DNA from: Caldanaerovirga acetigignens
Lineage (GTDB): Bacteria > Bacillota > Thermosediminibacteria > Thermosediminibacterales > Thermosediminibacteraceae
Assembly (NCBI RefSeq): GCF_900142995.1
Contig: NZ_FRCR01000002.1
Span: 1 to 64,000, forward strand
Length of the DNA: 64,000 nt
Direction: 5' to 3'
Below are positions 35,232 through 45,396 of this stretch, piece after piece (positions within the stretch are counted from its first letter, which is position 1; the number at the start of each line of letters is the position of its first letter). The notes under the pieces are model-generated. The model had not been told where the DNA came from, ran no database searches, and worked only from the letters and a program-made list of their open reading frames with translations. Both the position numbers and the translations under genes were made by a program.

Positions 35232-35274
35232 TTTGTCCTCCCCCTTGCTAATTTTTCCATCTAAAATTATTCCC

Positions 35275-36408
35275 CTATAGATAAGCACCTATACCGCGGA
35301 TAGTAGCCTTTGTATCGACAATGATTTCTGCATCGGGGAAAACGTTCTCCCAGTCCTCCTTGTAATACTCCCAGACGTCGGGTTTGTACTTATATAGATA
35401 TTCGCCGAAGCCAAGGACATCCACCTGAAATTCTTTCTGCACTTTTTTAACCCCTTTTAATATTATCTGGTTCACCTTTCCTTCTAGGTCTTTTTCCAGT
35501 TTTTTTAAGGCACTTTCATCTATTTTCATATCGACCGGCGTCTCTACGATGTCGGCTAATATTTCCGGCGTTATTTTGAACTTCGGATAGGTTCCGGCCT
35601 CTATAAGTTCCATCTTAGTCGAAATCTGGACTATGCTCATCACCACCGGGTAATCCATTCCCGGCTTTTTAAAAGTCAAGTCTCCACCCCTCACTTTTCC
35701 CAGGACGAAGTTGACCCCAAGGGTCTCGTCTTCATCCAGCCACCCCACCAGCTTGTACTTTTTTACAACCGCCGCACCGCCTATCGAGACATCCGTTTTC
35801 CCGGGGGTCAGCCTCGGGAGGAGGACATTTCCCTTTGTCGTATAGGCCTTTTTCAAAAAGTCGTCTATGGTGATCTCAACAAATCTTGAGCAGAAATTCC
35901 AGTTTTCAAAGATGTTAGAAATATAAAGCGCAAGGAGCGTCTCGTATTCGTTTTTTGCTTTGAGCGCATCTTCTGCCTTCCCTTTTACCACCATTATCCT
36001 GCCGCGGCGGTTTACTTCGGTGTTCCTCGAAAGGAAATTAACTACACCCTCAATCCCGTCCCTCGCAGCCTCTTCTCCTATCAATATAACCCGGGTGTGC
36101 TCGAAAAACAGCCTCCTGCTCAGGCGGCGAGACATCTGGCGGGATGCGGAGTGGATCGAGTTTGCAAGAGTGCTGACCGTTGCGATGGTAGAGCCTCCTC
36201 CTCCCCCTCCCTGGCCTCCTTCGCCCGATATTTTCCTGACTATCGGCATGGTGAACTCTACTTTGATTTTTCCCTCCACCGGTGCTTTATCTATACCTAT
36301 GTTCCCAACGAAAAACCTGCGGTCTATGTCCACCATGTCCCAGCAGCCTGATATGGTTAAAACTGCAAAAATCAGCATAACTAAAAATACTGCAATTTTT
36401 AGCTTCAC
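35275..36408 (-). CDS. gerAC: Spore germination lipoprotein, Ger(x)C family
   Basis: A 377-residue C subunit of a GerA-type germinant receptor. The lipobox is LTISGCWD (Cys22), where W and D after the Cys are family marks. RRLSRRLFFEHTRVILIGEE and GIEGVVNFLSRN follow. A Gly-rich stretch (GEGGQGGGGGGS) near residue 63 is unusual. The protein sits on the outer face of the spore inner membrane. Its start overlaps the gerAB stop by 4 nt. Confidence 0.93.
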   Translation of the reverse strand: MKLKIAVFLVMLIFAVLTISGCWDMVDIDRRFFVGNIGIDKAPVEGKIKVEFTMPIVRKISGEGGQGGGGGGSTIATVSTLANSIHSASRQMSRRLSRRLFFEHTRVILIGEEAARDGIEGVVNFLSRNTEVNRRGRIMVVKGKAEDALKAKNEYETLLALYISNIFENWNFCSRFVEITIDDFLKKAYTTKGNVLLPRLTPGKTDVSIGGAAVVKKYKLVGWLDEDETLGVNFVLGKVRGGDLTFKKPGMDYPVVMSIVQISTKMELIEAGTYPKFKITPEILADIVETPVDMKIDESALKKLEKDLEGKVNQIILKGVKKVQKEFQVDVLGFGEYLYKYKPDVWEYYKEDWENVFPDAEIIVDTKATIRGIGAYL

Positions 36409-37502
36409 TTTTTCTTCCCCGCTTTCGCCCTTATAATACCCACGGTCAGGATTAATATAGGTAGGATAAAACAGGTAATCAGCGTAAAGTTCCCTGAAAG
36501 CTTAAGCCATAATTCGACCTCCATTATGTTCCTCGGGAACATGGCCAAAAGATATATCCACGGTAAAAGTACCGAGGTAAAAATCTTAAACTCTTTAGCT
36601 TTGAATACATTAGTGAAGGTGACGGAAGCTGCGAAATAGTAGGCACATACAGTGGTAAAAACTACCAGGACCCAAAGCGCCACTGCTAATGCATCAAGCC
36701 TCTCCAGGACCTCTCCCGGCACGCTTATTCGCCTTACAACGGACATGGTGGGCCAAAGGCTCCTTGTCGTTTCGGCTATGCCCATTGCCACTACTACGGT
36801 GACAACTACAAAAATATAAAATGCAGTAATTATCCCTATAGCAACCCACATTATTTTGTTTATGTCCTTTTTCGTCTTCAATCCCTGTGCTGAAGTCAAT
36901 AGCACCTCAAAGCCCACCAGGCTCAGCATCGAACTTAATGCCCCTTCTAAAAGGTTTTTGGGAGGGGTCCTCAGAAAAGGCAAAAGTTCTGAAAAGTCGG
37001 CTGCATAAAGGCCTAATAGCAGCATCCCAACCGCCGGGATAAGCCAAAAAGGAAAAATAACCACCATGAGCCTCACCATCGGCTCAAGGCCGTGTCGCAC
37101 GAGGTAAAAGGAGAGCAAAAGCAATGTCACGATGAAAAATTCTAAAGGAGTATCCTCCAGGGCGAAATTTTTCATCACCTCGGCGAAGTCTCGCAAGACT
37201 ACCGACGTAATCATCAAAAAATACATACCGTACAACAGGCCAAGCAGCACTCCAACAGGCTTACTTAATGTGTGCGAAATGTAATCAATGAAAGTTTTCT
37301 CTTCCATCTTTTTTATTATCTGCGCTACCACTAACGCTCCCAGAAGGGTTATGAACCCACCCAGGAGCACCGCGAGCCAGCAGTCGGGGCCTGCGATTTC
37401 TGCGGTAACCCTTGGAAGGCTCAATATCCCCACACCTATCGCGGCATTCACCACCAGGGCTATCGCCTGCTCGCTTGATATGCGGTCGTCATCCATCATC
37501 AT
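36405..37502 (-). CDS. gerAB: Spore germination permease, GerAB family
   Basis: A polytopic membrane protein (365 residues, about ten helices) of the APC superfamily, B subunit of the germinant receptor, which binds the small-molecule germinant. ISSEQAIALVVNAAIGVGIL and SLPRVTAE mark the family N-terminus. I prefer ATG 37502 because GGGGAGG lies upstream and the GTG at 37514 overlaps that site. It overlaps the gerAA end by 14 nt. Confidence 0.92.
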   Translation of the reverse strand: MMMDDDRISSEQAIALVVNAAIGVGILSLPRVTAEIAGPDCWLAVLLGGFITLLGALVVAQIIKKMEEKTFIDYISHTLSKPVGVLLGLLYGMYFLMITSVVLRDFAEVMKNFALEDTPLEFFIVTLLLLSFYLVRHGLEPMVRLMVVIFPFWLIPAVGMLLLGLYAADFSELLPFLRTPPKNLLEGALSSMLSLVGFEVLLTSAQGLKTKKDINKIMWVAIGIITAFYIFVVVTVVVAMGIAETTRSLWPTMSVVRRISVPGEVLERLDALAVALWVLVVFTTVCAYYFAASVTFTNVFKAKEFKIFTSVLLPWIYLLAMFPRNIMEVELWLKLSGNFTLITCFILPILILTVGIIRAKAGKKK

Positions 37503-39096
37503 TTTCTTTTTCACCTCCCCTTTCCTTTTTTCGGGGGTCCTGGACCCTCGTCTTATCCGCAGGCATCGTGTATTCAGGCCTTTCCTTTAGCATTGGAAGC
37601 GGCGCCCGGAGCACCAGGTCCCGGAGCGTACCAAATTTAAACGATATTATGGGAGAAAGGTACGGGACCCCGAAGCTCTTGAGTGTCACAAGGTGAACAG
37701 TGAGCCCCAAAAACCCGAGCATGACGCCGTAAAGCCCGGCCACCGACGCGAGGATCAAAAATATGAAGGCAAGCAGCCTAAACCCTATGGCCACGCTGAA
37801 ATTGGGAACTGCAAAGGATGATATGGCATTTATGGCAATAAGGATCACCATAATTGGGCTCACTATCCCGGCTCTCACGGCAGCTTCCCCTACGACAAGG
37901 CCGCCTACGATGCCTATAGTCTGACCGATTGGGCCCGGAAGCCTTATTCCCGCTTCCCTTAACACTTCCAGCGCAAGCATCATTATGAGGGCTTCCACCG
38001 TCGTGGAAAAAGGCACTCCCTCCCTCGTCGCCCCGATGGAAAGGGCAAGGTCAGTTGGGAGCATCCCTGGGTGGTATGCCACCATGGCCACGTAAAATGA
38101 AGGCGATGCTATGGCTAAAATTGCAGCGACATACCTGAGAAACCTTACAAGTGATGCGATGTACCACCTTTCGTAATAGTCCTCCGACGAGTGGAAAAGG
38201 CTGAATAAAGTAGTAGGAAGGATAAGCACAAAAGGAGTAGTGTCGCAAATTATCACTACATTTCCTTCTAAAAGAGCAGCCGCCGCCACGTCGGGCCTTT
38301 CGGTGCGCCTGAACTGCGGAAAAAACGAAACCCAGTTGTCTTCAATCATCTGCTCTATATAGCCGCTTTCCAGCACACCATCTATGTCCACCTTGTTTAA
38401 CCTCTTTAAGACCTCTTCCACGATGGAAGGGTTTGCAATTCCCTTGATGTAAAGCACCCCCACGTCGGTCCTGGTGTGCCTTCCCAGCTTTATTGTCTTT
38501 ACTTTCAGATTTGGGTCCCTAAGCCTTCGGCGAACTAATGCCACATTGACCCTGTAGGTCTCTGTAAACCCTTCCCTCGGCCCCCTTATGACTGCTTCCG
38601 TGAGAGGTTCCTCGACCCCTCTCTTTTCCCATCCTTTTGTATTTAATATTACGGCCCTTGTCAACTTGTCAATTATCAAAGCTGTATCCCCCGAGAGAAC
38701 TGCCAGCACCAGCTCCCCGAAATTATCCGCTTCTTTTATCTCTGCGACGGTGAGCAGCCCTTCTTTTATGAGCTCGAAAAACTTATCCCCGGCACTGTAT
38801 TCCAGCGGTGTCTGCCTGGCGTATAACATCAAGGACTTCATCACTTCTTCGTGAATAAGCCTCTTGTCCACGAGGCCATCGATGCTTAGCATGGCCATCC
38901 TGTGCTTTTGCCTTTCGGGGTTTCCCATCACAAATTCCCTTATTATCAAGTCGTCGCAGTCTGCCAGATACTCCTTGAATACCTTTATATTTTCGTCGAT
39001 GTCTTTATGAAGCTTGCGGCTGGTGTCAGGAGTCATATCCCTTTCGTAATATATCTCGGTCTTCTTTTTGCTGCCCAGCGTGTCGAAGATTCCCAC
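37489..39096 (-). CDS. gerAA: Spore germination protein, GerAA family
   Basis: A 535-residue A subunit of the germinant receptor. The large soluble N-terminal half includes VNVALVRRRLRDPNLKVK. It is followed by the conserved GRHTRTDVGVLYIKGIAN, FPQFRRTERPDVAAAALLEG and several membrane helices. In Bacillus, GerA-type receptors form a nutrient-gated ion channel. It is second in a four-gene ger operon. Confidence 0.94.
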   Translation of the reverse strand: MGIFDTLGSKKKTEIYYERDMTPDTSRKLHKDIDENIKVFKEYLADCDDLIIREFVMGNPERQKHRMAMLSIDGLVDKRLIHEEVMKSLMLYARQTPLEYSAGDKFFELIKEGLLTVAEIKEADNFGELVLAVLSGDTALIIDKLTRAVILNTKGWEKRGVEEPLTEAVIRGPREGFTETYRVNVALVRRRLRDPNLKVKTIKLGRHTRTDVGVLYIKGIANPSIVEEVLKRLNKVDIDGVLESGYIEQMIEDNWVSFFPQFRRTERPDVAAAALLEGNVVIICDTTPFVLILPTTLFSLFHSSEDYYERWYIASLVRFLRYVAAILAIASPSFYVAMVAYHPGMLPTDLALSIGATREGVPFSTTVEALIMMLALEVLREAGIRLPGPIGQTIGIVGGLVVGEAAVRAGIVSPIMVILIAINAISSFAVPNFSVAIGFRLLAFIFLILASVAGLYGVMLGFLGLTVHLVTLKSFGVPYLSPIISFKFGTLRDLVLRAPLPMLKERPEYTMPADKTRVQDPRKKERGGEKENDDG

Positions 39097-39113
39097 AATT
39101 TATCACCCCTGCC

Positions 39114-39341
39114 TCACCGGCTGATAAATATTATGTATGTCAACAAACTGCCAATAGTGTAAATGACCCCTAATATTCTCAGCAAAAGCCTTTCCGCCTT
39201 CAGATTCTTTTGCTCCATGCTCCGGGCTTCTACTAAAAACATGAATATTCCCGTGACCATGAATACGATGGCAGTAAATAAGGTAAAGGCCTCTTTAAAA
39301 TCTCCGGCAATAATCTTTAGTATCTCCGATAATACAGTCAC
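39114..39341 (-). CDS. Small two-helix membrane protein of the ger operon
   Basis: A 75-residue protein with two hydrophobic segments (about 17-37 and 52-72) separated by a charged loop (EARSMEQKNLKAERL). I do not recognise the family. The start is GTG 39341 after AAGGTGG. It precedes gerAA by 17 bp on the same strand, so it is probably co-transcribed and may be an accessory subunit, like the small GerD/GerX-type partners of some receptors (inference). Confidence 0.6.
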   Translation of the reverse strand: MTVLSEILKIIAGDFKEAFTLFTAIVFMVTGIFMFLVEARSMEQKNLKAERLLLRILGVIYTIGSLLTYIIFISR

Positions 39342-39521
39342 AAGTTGCTACCACCTTTTTTGTGATTTTCATTATGTATTTTCTCTTTGATGTGTCATTT
39401 TATTCCGCTTTAAGGTGCAAAAAATTTTCCTCAAACATCTTGATGTTTTGTATTTTTATACTTATACTTTTGAACTATATAAGGAAAATTAATCAAAAAT
39501 TGATAAGGGGTGCTTTAAAAA

Positions 39522-39971
39522 ATGGAAATCCTCGTAACTCTGGATACCATAAAGAATCACCAGGACAGTAAAGTCTTAAAGTTCCCCTCGGGTTCTATAG
39601 TCACAAAGGAGGCCCGGACTTTTGCCGCATCAAGGGGTATAAAGATTTACGTGGGAGACGAGCTTTTGGAAGAACCATTCCCCGTAAACTTAAAGCCCAC
39701 AAAAAGGGCAGTCATTTCAGTGATAGGAGAAGACAGGGTGGGTATTATAGCCGGAATATCTGAAGTGCTTGCGAAAAACAACGTAAACATTCTCGATATA
39801 ACCCAGACATCCATAGAGGGGCTGTTTACAATGATAATGGTGGTCGACATAGCCGATTGCAGGGTGAGCTTTGATGAATTGAAGAAACTGCTAGAAGAGA
39901 GGGGAAATTCCCTTTCCGTTCGGGTCGACGCCCAGCGAGAAGAAGTCTTTCGCTTTATGCACAGGATATAA
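39522..39971 (+). CDS. ACT-domain regulatory protein with extra N-terminal domain
   Basis: A 149-residue protein. The C-terminal ACT domain (about 62-140) opens with [20 protein letters not shown], as in the small UPF0237/GcvR-type ACT proteins that bind amino acids. The N-terminal 60 residues carry [19 protein letters not shown], a motif seen in several cofactor-domain proteins. It lies 11 bp before the UPF0210 gene, a pairing common in Firmicutes and archaea. Ligand unknown. AAGGGGTG precedes the ATG. Confidence 0.85.
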   Translation: MEILVTLDTIKNHQDSKVLKFPSGSIVTKEARTFAASRGIKIYVGDELLEEPFPVNLKPTKRAVISVIGEDRVGIIAGISEVLAKNNVNILDITQTSIEGLFTMIMVVDIADCRVSFDELKKLLEERGNSLSVRVDAQREEVFRFMHRI

Positions 39972-39982
39972 GGGGGATAAAG

Positions 39983-41347
39983 ATGAGCTTTTCTAGGGAT
40001 GAAATTATAGAGACGATAAGAATGGTACAAGCCGAAAATCTAGATATAAGGACAATAACCCTCGGCATAAGCCTGAGGGACTGCGCCGATGAAAGGGTTT
40101 ACAAAGCAGCAGAAAAAATTTATAACAAGCTCACTCAAACTGCAGAAAATCTAGTTCCGGTGGCTGAGGAACTTGAGGCAGAATTCGGAATTCCAATTGT
40201 AAACAAGCGCATTTCCGTGACCCCCATTGCGATTGTGGCCGAATCCTGCAGGGAAAAGGACCTGACCCCCATAGCCGAGGCTATGGACAGAGCTGCGAAG
40301 GAATTAAAAATAGACTTCATCGGCGGCTTTTCGGCACTCGCGCAAAAGGGATTTACCAGGGGCGACATTAATCTCATCAATTCAATCCCGGAAGCCCTTT
40401 CTTTTACCGAAAGGGTCTGCGCTTCGGTCAACGCGGCATCGAGCCGCGCCGGGATAAACATGGATGCTGTACTCGCAATGGGCCACGTCATCAAAAAAAC
40501 TGCCGAACTCACAGCGGATCGCGACGGAATAGGATGTGCTAAACTGGTGGTATTTGCCAATGCGGTGGAGGACAACCCATTTATGGCAGGAGCCTTCCAT
40601 GGCCCCGGAGAGGCCGAGACTACCGTAAATATAGGTATCAGCGGGCCCGGAGTGGTGAACACGGTAATAAGGCGTCTAGGAAAAGACGCCGACTTCGGAG
40701 AACTCGCCGAAGCCGTAAAGCGGACTGCCTTCAAGATAACGAGGGCCGGCGAGCTCATAGGAAGGGAAGCTGCGCGTCGCCTCGGGGCTTCTTTCGGAGT
40801 CATAGACCTTTCCCTCGCCCCGACCCCAGCGGTAGGCGACAGCATAGCCAACATCCTTGAAGCCATGGGCCTTGAGCGGTGCGGCGCGCCGGGGACTACG
40901 GCGGCGCTCATGCTCCTCAACGACGCAGTAAAAAAAGGCGGTGCCATGGCCGCATCTTATGTAGGCGGCCTTTCCGGCGCCTTCATACCGGTGAGCGAAG
41001 ACGCAGGGATGATAAGGGCTGCAAAGGATGGCGCTTTGACCATAGAAAAGCTGGAAGCCATGACCTGCGTCTGCTCGGTGGGCCTTGACATGATAGCCAT
41101 ACCCGGCGATACCACCCCTGAGACCATAGCTGCCATAATAGCCGACGAGATGGCAATCGGGGTAGTAAACAAAAAAACCACAGCAGTTAGGATAATCCCC
41201 GCCCCTGGGAAAAAGGCCGGAGACTTCGTGGAATTCGGAGGGCTTTTAGGCAGGGCTCCTGTGATGCCTGTAAGCACCTTCGATTCCTCGGTTTTTGTTA
41301 GGAGGGGAGGAAGGATACCTCCTCCTATCCAGAGCCTGGTGAATTGA
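39983..41347 (+). CDS. UPF0210 (DUF711) family protein
   Basis: A 454-residue cytoplasmic protein of a conserved but poorly characterised family related to the PFL/glycyl-radical fold superfamily. Marks are [38 protein letters not shown] and [18 protein letters not shown]. It forms an operon with the ACT-domain gene and ends at a strong terminator. Biochemical function is unknown to me. Confidence 0.9.
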   Translation: MSFSRDEIIETIRMVQAENLDIRTITLGISLRDCADERVYKAAEKIYNKLTQTAENLVPVAEELEAEFGIPIVNKRISVTPIAIVAESCREKDLTPIAEAMDRAAKELKIDFIGGFSALAQKGFTRGDINLINSIPEALSFTERVCASVNAASSRAGINMDAVLAMGHVIKKTAELTADRDGIGCAKLVVFANAVEDNPFMAGAFHGPGEAETTVNIGISGPGVVNTVIRRLGKDADFGELAEAVKRTAFKITRAGELIGREAARRLGASFGVIDLSLAPTPAVGDSIANILEAMGLERCGAPGTTAALMLLNDAVKKGGAMAASYVGGLSGAFIPVSEDAGMIRAAKDGALTIEKLEAMTCVCSVGLDMIAIPGDTTPETIAAIIADEMAIGVVNKKTTAVRIIPAPGKKAGDFVEFGGLLGRAPVMPVSTFDSSVFVRRGGRIPPPIQSLVN

Positions 41348-41364
41348 TAACAAAAATATTTCAT

Positions 41365-41408
41365 AAAAAATATCCCCGCTTTGATCAAAAAATGCGGGGA
41401 TATTTTTT
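41365..41408. terminator. Strong bidirectional terminator
   Basis: A perfect 15-bp stem (41365-41379 with 41394-41408) with a GC core and A/T flanks can terminate in either direction. It separates the convergent UPF0210 operon and the surface-protein operon. Confidence 0.92.
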
Positions 41409-41428
41409 CTTCCGAAATTCGTAGCGAA

Positions 41429-42931
41429 TTAATAGTACATCACCTTTTCTAGGAAATCCTTTTCCAGATCATCTTTTAAATAGTTTATGAAGCGGTTTAA
41501 AAATGCAGCGGCTTCCGCCCTCGTCACGGGGTCATGAGGTCTGAAGTGGCCCGTCTCATCTCCTTTGATCAGTCCTATGCTGCTTCCTATATAAACCGAG
41601 TCTTTTGCCCAATCGGGTATCTCTCTTTCATCCCTGAACCCAAGGCGGTACGCCAAGGGGGCGGTTTTCTCAAGTCCCAGCGCCCGAACCAGCATAGTTA
41701 CTACCTGTGCCCTGGTGAGGACCCGGTCGGGGGAAAACCGTTTTGGAGAAGTGCCTTCAACCACTCCCATCCTCGCCAATGCTGAAACTATCTTCGCTCC
41801 CTCTTCGTCCAGGGATAAATCATCAAACTCCATATTTGCACCGGCCCTGTAATCTATCAAATTTTCCGCCCTGGAGCTTACATCCAAAAGCCTGCCTAAG
41901 GCCAGGGCAAAGTCGAGCCTCCTTGCCGGAATCTGAGGCCAGTAATAGTTCCCTTCCTGCCTGATTATGCCAAGGGCAGCGAGTCTTTCTACATCCTGCC
42001 TTGCCCAGTGGGACTTTATATCGTAAAATTCAGGTATATAGCCCGTCTCGACTTTCGGCGTTGAGGAAAGGCTTATCTTTTCGCTCCCCTTGTTTTGCCT
42101 CTTCAGCGGCACGCCGTTTTCATCAAACTGCGGCAAGGTGTAATCGTACCTGCAAGTAGCATCCGCAAAGACCGTTTTTACATAAGCACCCTCGAAGCTC
42201 ATGAGGGTTGGCCGGTTTTCCACATAAGACACTTGTACTTTTTGAGAAGACGAGAGCCTCTCCTCGACAACTCCGGTCCAGCTTGCCTCCTGCACGTTGT
42301 TTTTCTCATCGGCTTTTCTGTGCGAAGATATTATATATTCTATCTCCCTCGTTTCTGCAAAACCCCAGGCACTGCCGTAGCCCGCACCTTTGCCCGATAT
42401 TTCCACTTCCACCGTGCCTTTTCCGCTGTTTAAGTCATATACTTTTTTCCCCCTGATGACAGTAGTGGTATAATCCACCGCAGCGGAAAAGTCGGAAATC
42501 GAAGAGGCTGTAAAGGCGTAGTTTTTAAGGGTATATCTATCGGTGGTCCTGCCCTTTTTTACAGTTATAGTCTCGCTGGCCCGGACTATTTCATAACTCG
42601 TCTTGACCTGCTTTTTCCCATCCCCAGTAGACATTGTAACAAGGAGGGTTATACCCCTTGATAGTTTCACGCTGCCGTCGGAACTTGCAAGGTTATACGA
42701 TATGCGGTCCTGCCTCCTGCCGTTTCTCACCGCACCCCGGGATATGTCTACACTTCCCTCCAGGAGAACGGGCTTTCCGGTGATGAAGACCATCTCGCTG
42801 TATTTTACTTCGTCCATTATACCGCCTTCGAAGCCGGGAAGCTTTTGGGCAAAAGCCGGGGCAGCGCCGCTTAGCATAAATGCAGCCATAAAAATCAGGA
42901 TGACGAAAGTTTTTCTCAAAGCATACCACAT
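41429..42931 (-). CDS. SLH-domain surface protein
   Basis: A 500-residue exported protein. The signal peptide ends near SGAAPAFA (about residue 28). The middle (30-300) is beta-rich and without recognised domains. The C-terminus has three SLH modules from about 312, recognised by FYDIKSHWARQDVERLAALG, SPKRFSPDRVLTRAQVVTML and GDETGHFRPHDPVTRAEAAA. It would attach to the secondary wall polymer. It begins 8 bp after the preceding gene, with a weak ribosome site, so translation may be coupled. Confidence 0.88.
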   Translation of the reverse strand: MWYALRKTFVILIFMAAFMLSGAAPAFAQKLPGFEGGIMDEVKYSEMVFITGKPVLLEGSVDISRGAVRNGRRQDRISYNLASSDGSVKLSRGITLLVTMSTGDGKKQVKTSYEIVRASETITVKKGRTTDRYTLKNYAFTASSISDFSAAVDYTTTVIRGKKVYDLNSGKGTVEVEISGKGAGYGSAWGFAETREIEYIISSHRKADEKNNVQEASWTGVVEERLSSSQKVQVSYVENRPTLMSFEGAYVKTVFADATCRYDYTLPQFDENGVPLKRQNKGSEKISLSSTPKVETGYIPEFYDIKSHWARQDVERLAALGIIRQEGNYYWPQIPARRLDFALALGRLLDVSSRAENLIDYRAGANMEFDDLSLDEEGAKIVSALARMGVVEGTSPKRFSPDRVLTRAQVVTMLVRALGLEKTAPLAYRLGFRDEREIPDWAKDSVYIGSSIGLIKGDETGHFRPHDPVTRAEAAAFLNRFINYLKDDLEKDFLEKVMYY

Positions 42932-42939
42932 CCCACTTT

Positions 42940-45390
42940 TTATTTCTGGACAAAGACAAGCAGGCAGTTGTTGTTTTCCCTGATTACGTAAAGCACCTGT
43001 CCCTTTTTCAAATCATCGAAATTTACAGGTCTTGCCCCTTCCAGGATTATGGCCCCCGTTTTGTTCAGCTCTAAAGACTTTAAACTCCTATTCCACTTTT
43101 CGCTGAACTGGTTGAAATCCAGCATGTCTTCGAGTTTCACATAGCCCTCTGCAGTAAACCCTGCAAATGTGCCCAGGCTTATCACATCGTCGCTCCTTGC
43201 GCCTTCTTTTATTACCATGGCCCTGACTTTGCCGGCTTCTAAGAGTATATAAGCACTTTTTCCGAAATATTTTTCCTCATACCTGTCCCACAAAAGTTCG
43301 TCCCTGGATATGACCTTTGGTGAGCTGGCCGTAGCATCGATTATCACAGCATCATCGCAAATTTCCAAGCTCTCGCTGCTTTTCCTTTCGGAAGACCATA
43401 AGCTTTCTTCCAGTTCGCTTCTGTATCTTAATATTATGCTGCCTTTTTCAATGTCATAGATTTGTCCTTTAACAACTTTCAATTCTGGCTCAAGAAATCT
43501 CGGCTGGTAAATTAAAACCGCCTTTGAGCCGGAAGAGCTTTTGTTGGCAATCACAAAGACGCCGCCTTTTTCTTTTAAATACTCAGGCCTTACTGAAGAG
43601 CTGCCCGCAACGGCTATGGTCCCCTCGTCCATGAGCATCTCCAGTTCGCCTACGTAGATTTCACCCGTAGACCACCGCACCTTCTCAATAAAGCCGTTAT
43701 CCAGGTACTCGTCACCGGACTTTACCACAGCCTTAACTGCCCTGCTGACGCCACCTTCGTCAGTCAAGGCTAGGTACACATCCTTCCCCTTGTATTCCGC
43801 CGCAAGTTTACCTATATCCGTGATTCCGCGTTCGGAAAAAGCCTCAGCCCCACGCAACCTTACCTTGAGCATGTCTTTTACATCCTTAAACAATCCGTAG
43901 TAGAATTCTTTCACGTCCGACACGATGAGATATTCTTCCCCTGCTTGGCCCGCGATCTTCCCCTTTACAATGCGGGAAATTTTCCCTCCTTTTGCCACTT
44001 CCACCCTCAGGCTCTTTTCTTTATTATCCGGATAAATCGTCACTTTGTCCCCCAATTCCAGCGATTCAGGGGTGACCTTGAGGCCTTCTTTTAAGACAGT
44101 ATCCAACTTGGAAATCGATACCTCTTTTTCTCCATCCTTTGTGGACAAAATGAGTTTATATGTCCCGCCGTCTTCCTTTATCTCCTTTACCGTCCCTTCG
44201 AGGGGAAAATTAAGGAGAGCTTCCTGGTCTTCATAGGCCGGCGAGAAGGTTTCAGAAGTTACTGCCGCTTCAATGCGGCTTACTTTGCCGTTCACCGCCC
44301 AGGCAGTAACATCTATTCCTGGCAGAAGGTCACTTAGTCTGGCCTTCCTTCCATCCACGAAGACTTCTGGAAATTCGGGAAGCTCCAGAAAGACGGTATT
44401 TCCTCTTTCATCTTTTATATAAAGCTGCCCTTTTCCTATCATGGAAAGCTGTCCTGATATTTTCCTTGTCGAATAACTTGCTATCTCGGCGTATATGACC
44501 TCGTTTTCTTTTGCAAGGACTTCAACATAGTCTCCTTTTTTTAAAATTCCCGAAGCATACCTTTTTTTGTCTTTCAATACCGGAAAATCGGTCAATCCTT
44601 GAGTCACCTTTATATCATAAACCGGACCTTCGTCGGTCTTAACCGAAAATGCCAATTCTAAAGCCCCTGCTTTTTCAATTGAATTTATAATCCCCCGGAA
44701 AACCGTCAGCCTGAAGGCTTCTTCCCCTTTTATCCTGTCGACTAGCGCAGCAAGCTCCGCCCTCGTCATGGAATTGAGAGGATAGAGCTTTCCTCCCCAA
44801 CCCCCGATAATACCTTTTTTTGCAAGGGAAGCTATGTATGGCAGCTTTTGTCTGTCAATATCCCCTGAATCCTCAAACAAAAGCGCATCGCCTGCGGATT
44901 GAGGCGAAAGCTTCAAGGCTTTGGCAGTCCATGCAAATACTTCCTGCCTTAATGCAGGTGTTTTAAAGTCCACAGAGCTTTCGCTTCTGTCCAGAAATCC
45001 CATCTGAAGGGCAAGTTCCAAATAGGGAACAGCCCAGGCAGATGCCTGAAAATCTGTCGCCCCGCTGCCCCTTTTGCCGGCAGCCCTGGACGGGTCAAAT
45101 CCGGCTAGCCTTGCAAGTGTCGCCAGCGCTTCTTCGCGGCTCACTGGCCTTTGAGGGAAAAATCTACTCCCATCTCCCTGCATTATACCCATTGCAGAAA
45201 CTCTTGCAATAGAAATTTCGGCCCAGTGGCCTGAAGTATCTAAAAATCCGGTTGACTTTGATAAATAAAGGCCGCGGGGCGTCCCGAAGTACTCGAGATT
45301 CCCCGCTTTCACGTCCCCAAAAAGGCAAAGAACTGTCAGAGTTGAAAGTAGCAATGCCAATGTACTTTTTATAGCCTTTGGTCTTGTCAT
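42940..45390 (-). CDS. SLH-domain surface protein with long beta-rich region
   Basis: An 816-residue exported protein with a signal peptide (to about residue 29, GDVKAG). Three N-terminal SLH modules (about 48-225) include WAEISIARVSAMGIMQGDGS and LYPLNSMTRAELAALVDRIK. The remaining 590 residues are short beta-repeats reminiscent of S-layer proteins (KGDYVEVLAKENEVIYAEI). It lies 6 bp after the giant TIG-repeat gene, in one operon. It probably helps build or anchor the outer surface. Confidence 0.87.
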   Translation of the reverse strand: MTRPKAIKSTLALLLSTLTVLCLFGDVKAGNLEYFGTPRGLYLSKSTGFLDTSGHWAEISIARVSAMGIMQGDGSRFFPQRPVSREEALATLARLAGFDPSRAAGKRGSGATDFQASAWAVPYLELALQMGFLDRSESSVDFKTPALRQEVFAWTAKALKLSPQSAGDALLFEDSGDIDRQKLPYIASLAKKGIIGGWGGKLYPLNSMTRAELAALVDRIKGEEAFRLTVFRGIINSIEKAGALELAFSVKTDEGPVYDIKVTQGLTDFPVLKDKKRYASGILKKGDYVEVLAKENEVIYAEIASYSTRKISGQLSMIGKGQLYIKDERGNTVFLELPEFPEVFVDGRKARLSDLLPGIDVTAWAVNGKVSRIEAAVTSETFSPAYEDQEALLNFPLEGTVKEIKEDGGTYKLILSTKDGEKEVSISKLDTVLKEGLKVTPESLELGDKVTIYPDNKEKSLRVEVAKGGKISRIVKGKIAGQAGEEYLIVSDVKEFYYGLFKDVKDMLKVRLRGAEAFSERGITDIGKLAAEYKGKDVYLALTDEGGVSRAVKAVVKSGDEYLDNGFIEKVRWSTGEIYVGELEMLMDEGTIAVAGSSSVRPEYLKEKGGVFVIANKSSSGSKAVLIYQPRFLEPELKVVKGQIYDIEKGSIILRYRSELEESLWSSERKSSESLEICDDAVIIDATASSPKVISRDELLWDRYEEKYFGKSAYILLEAGKVRAMVIKEGARSDDVISLGTFAGFTAEGYVKLEDMLDFNQFSEKWNRSLKSLELNKTGAIILEGARPVNFDDLKKGQVLYVIRENNNCLLVFVQK

Positions 45391-45396
45391 TATGAA

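Noticed and set aside
39342-39521. A sigma-G-like promoter (GTATA-N17-CATCAAG) before the ger operon
   Set aside because: The -10 departs from the CATNNTA consensus and similar AT-rich words are frequent here; not strong enough to list.
40135-41388. Minus-strand frames of 270 and 143 residues opposite the UPF0210 gene
   Set aside because: They are antisense to a well-recognised gene, with no family match.
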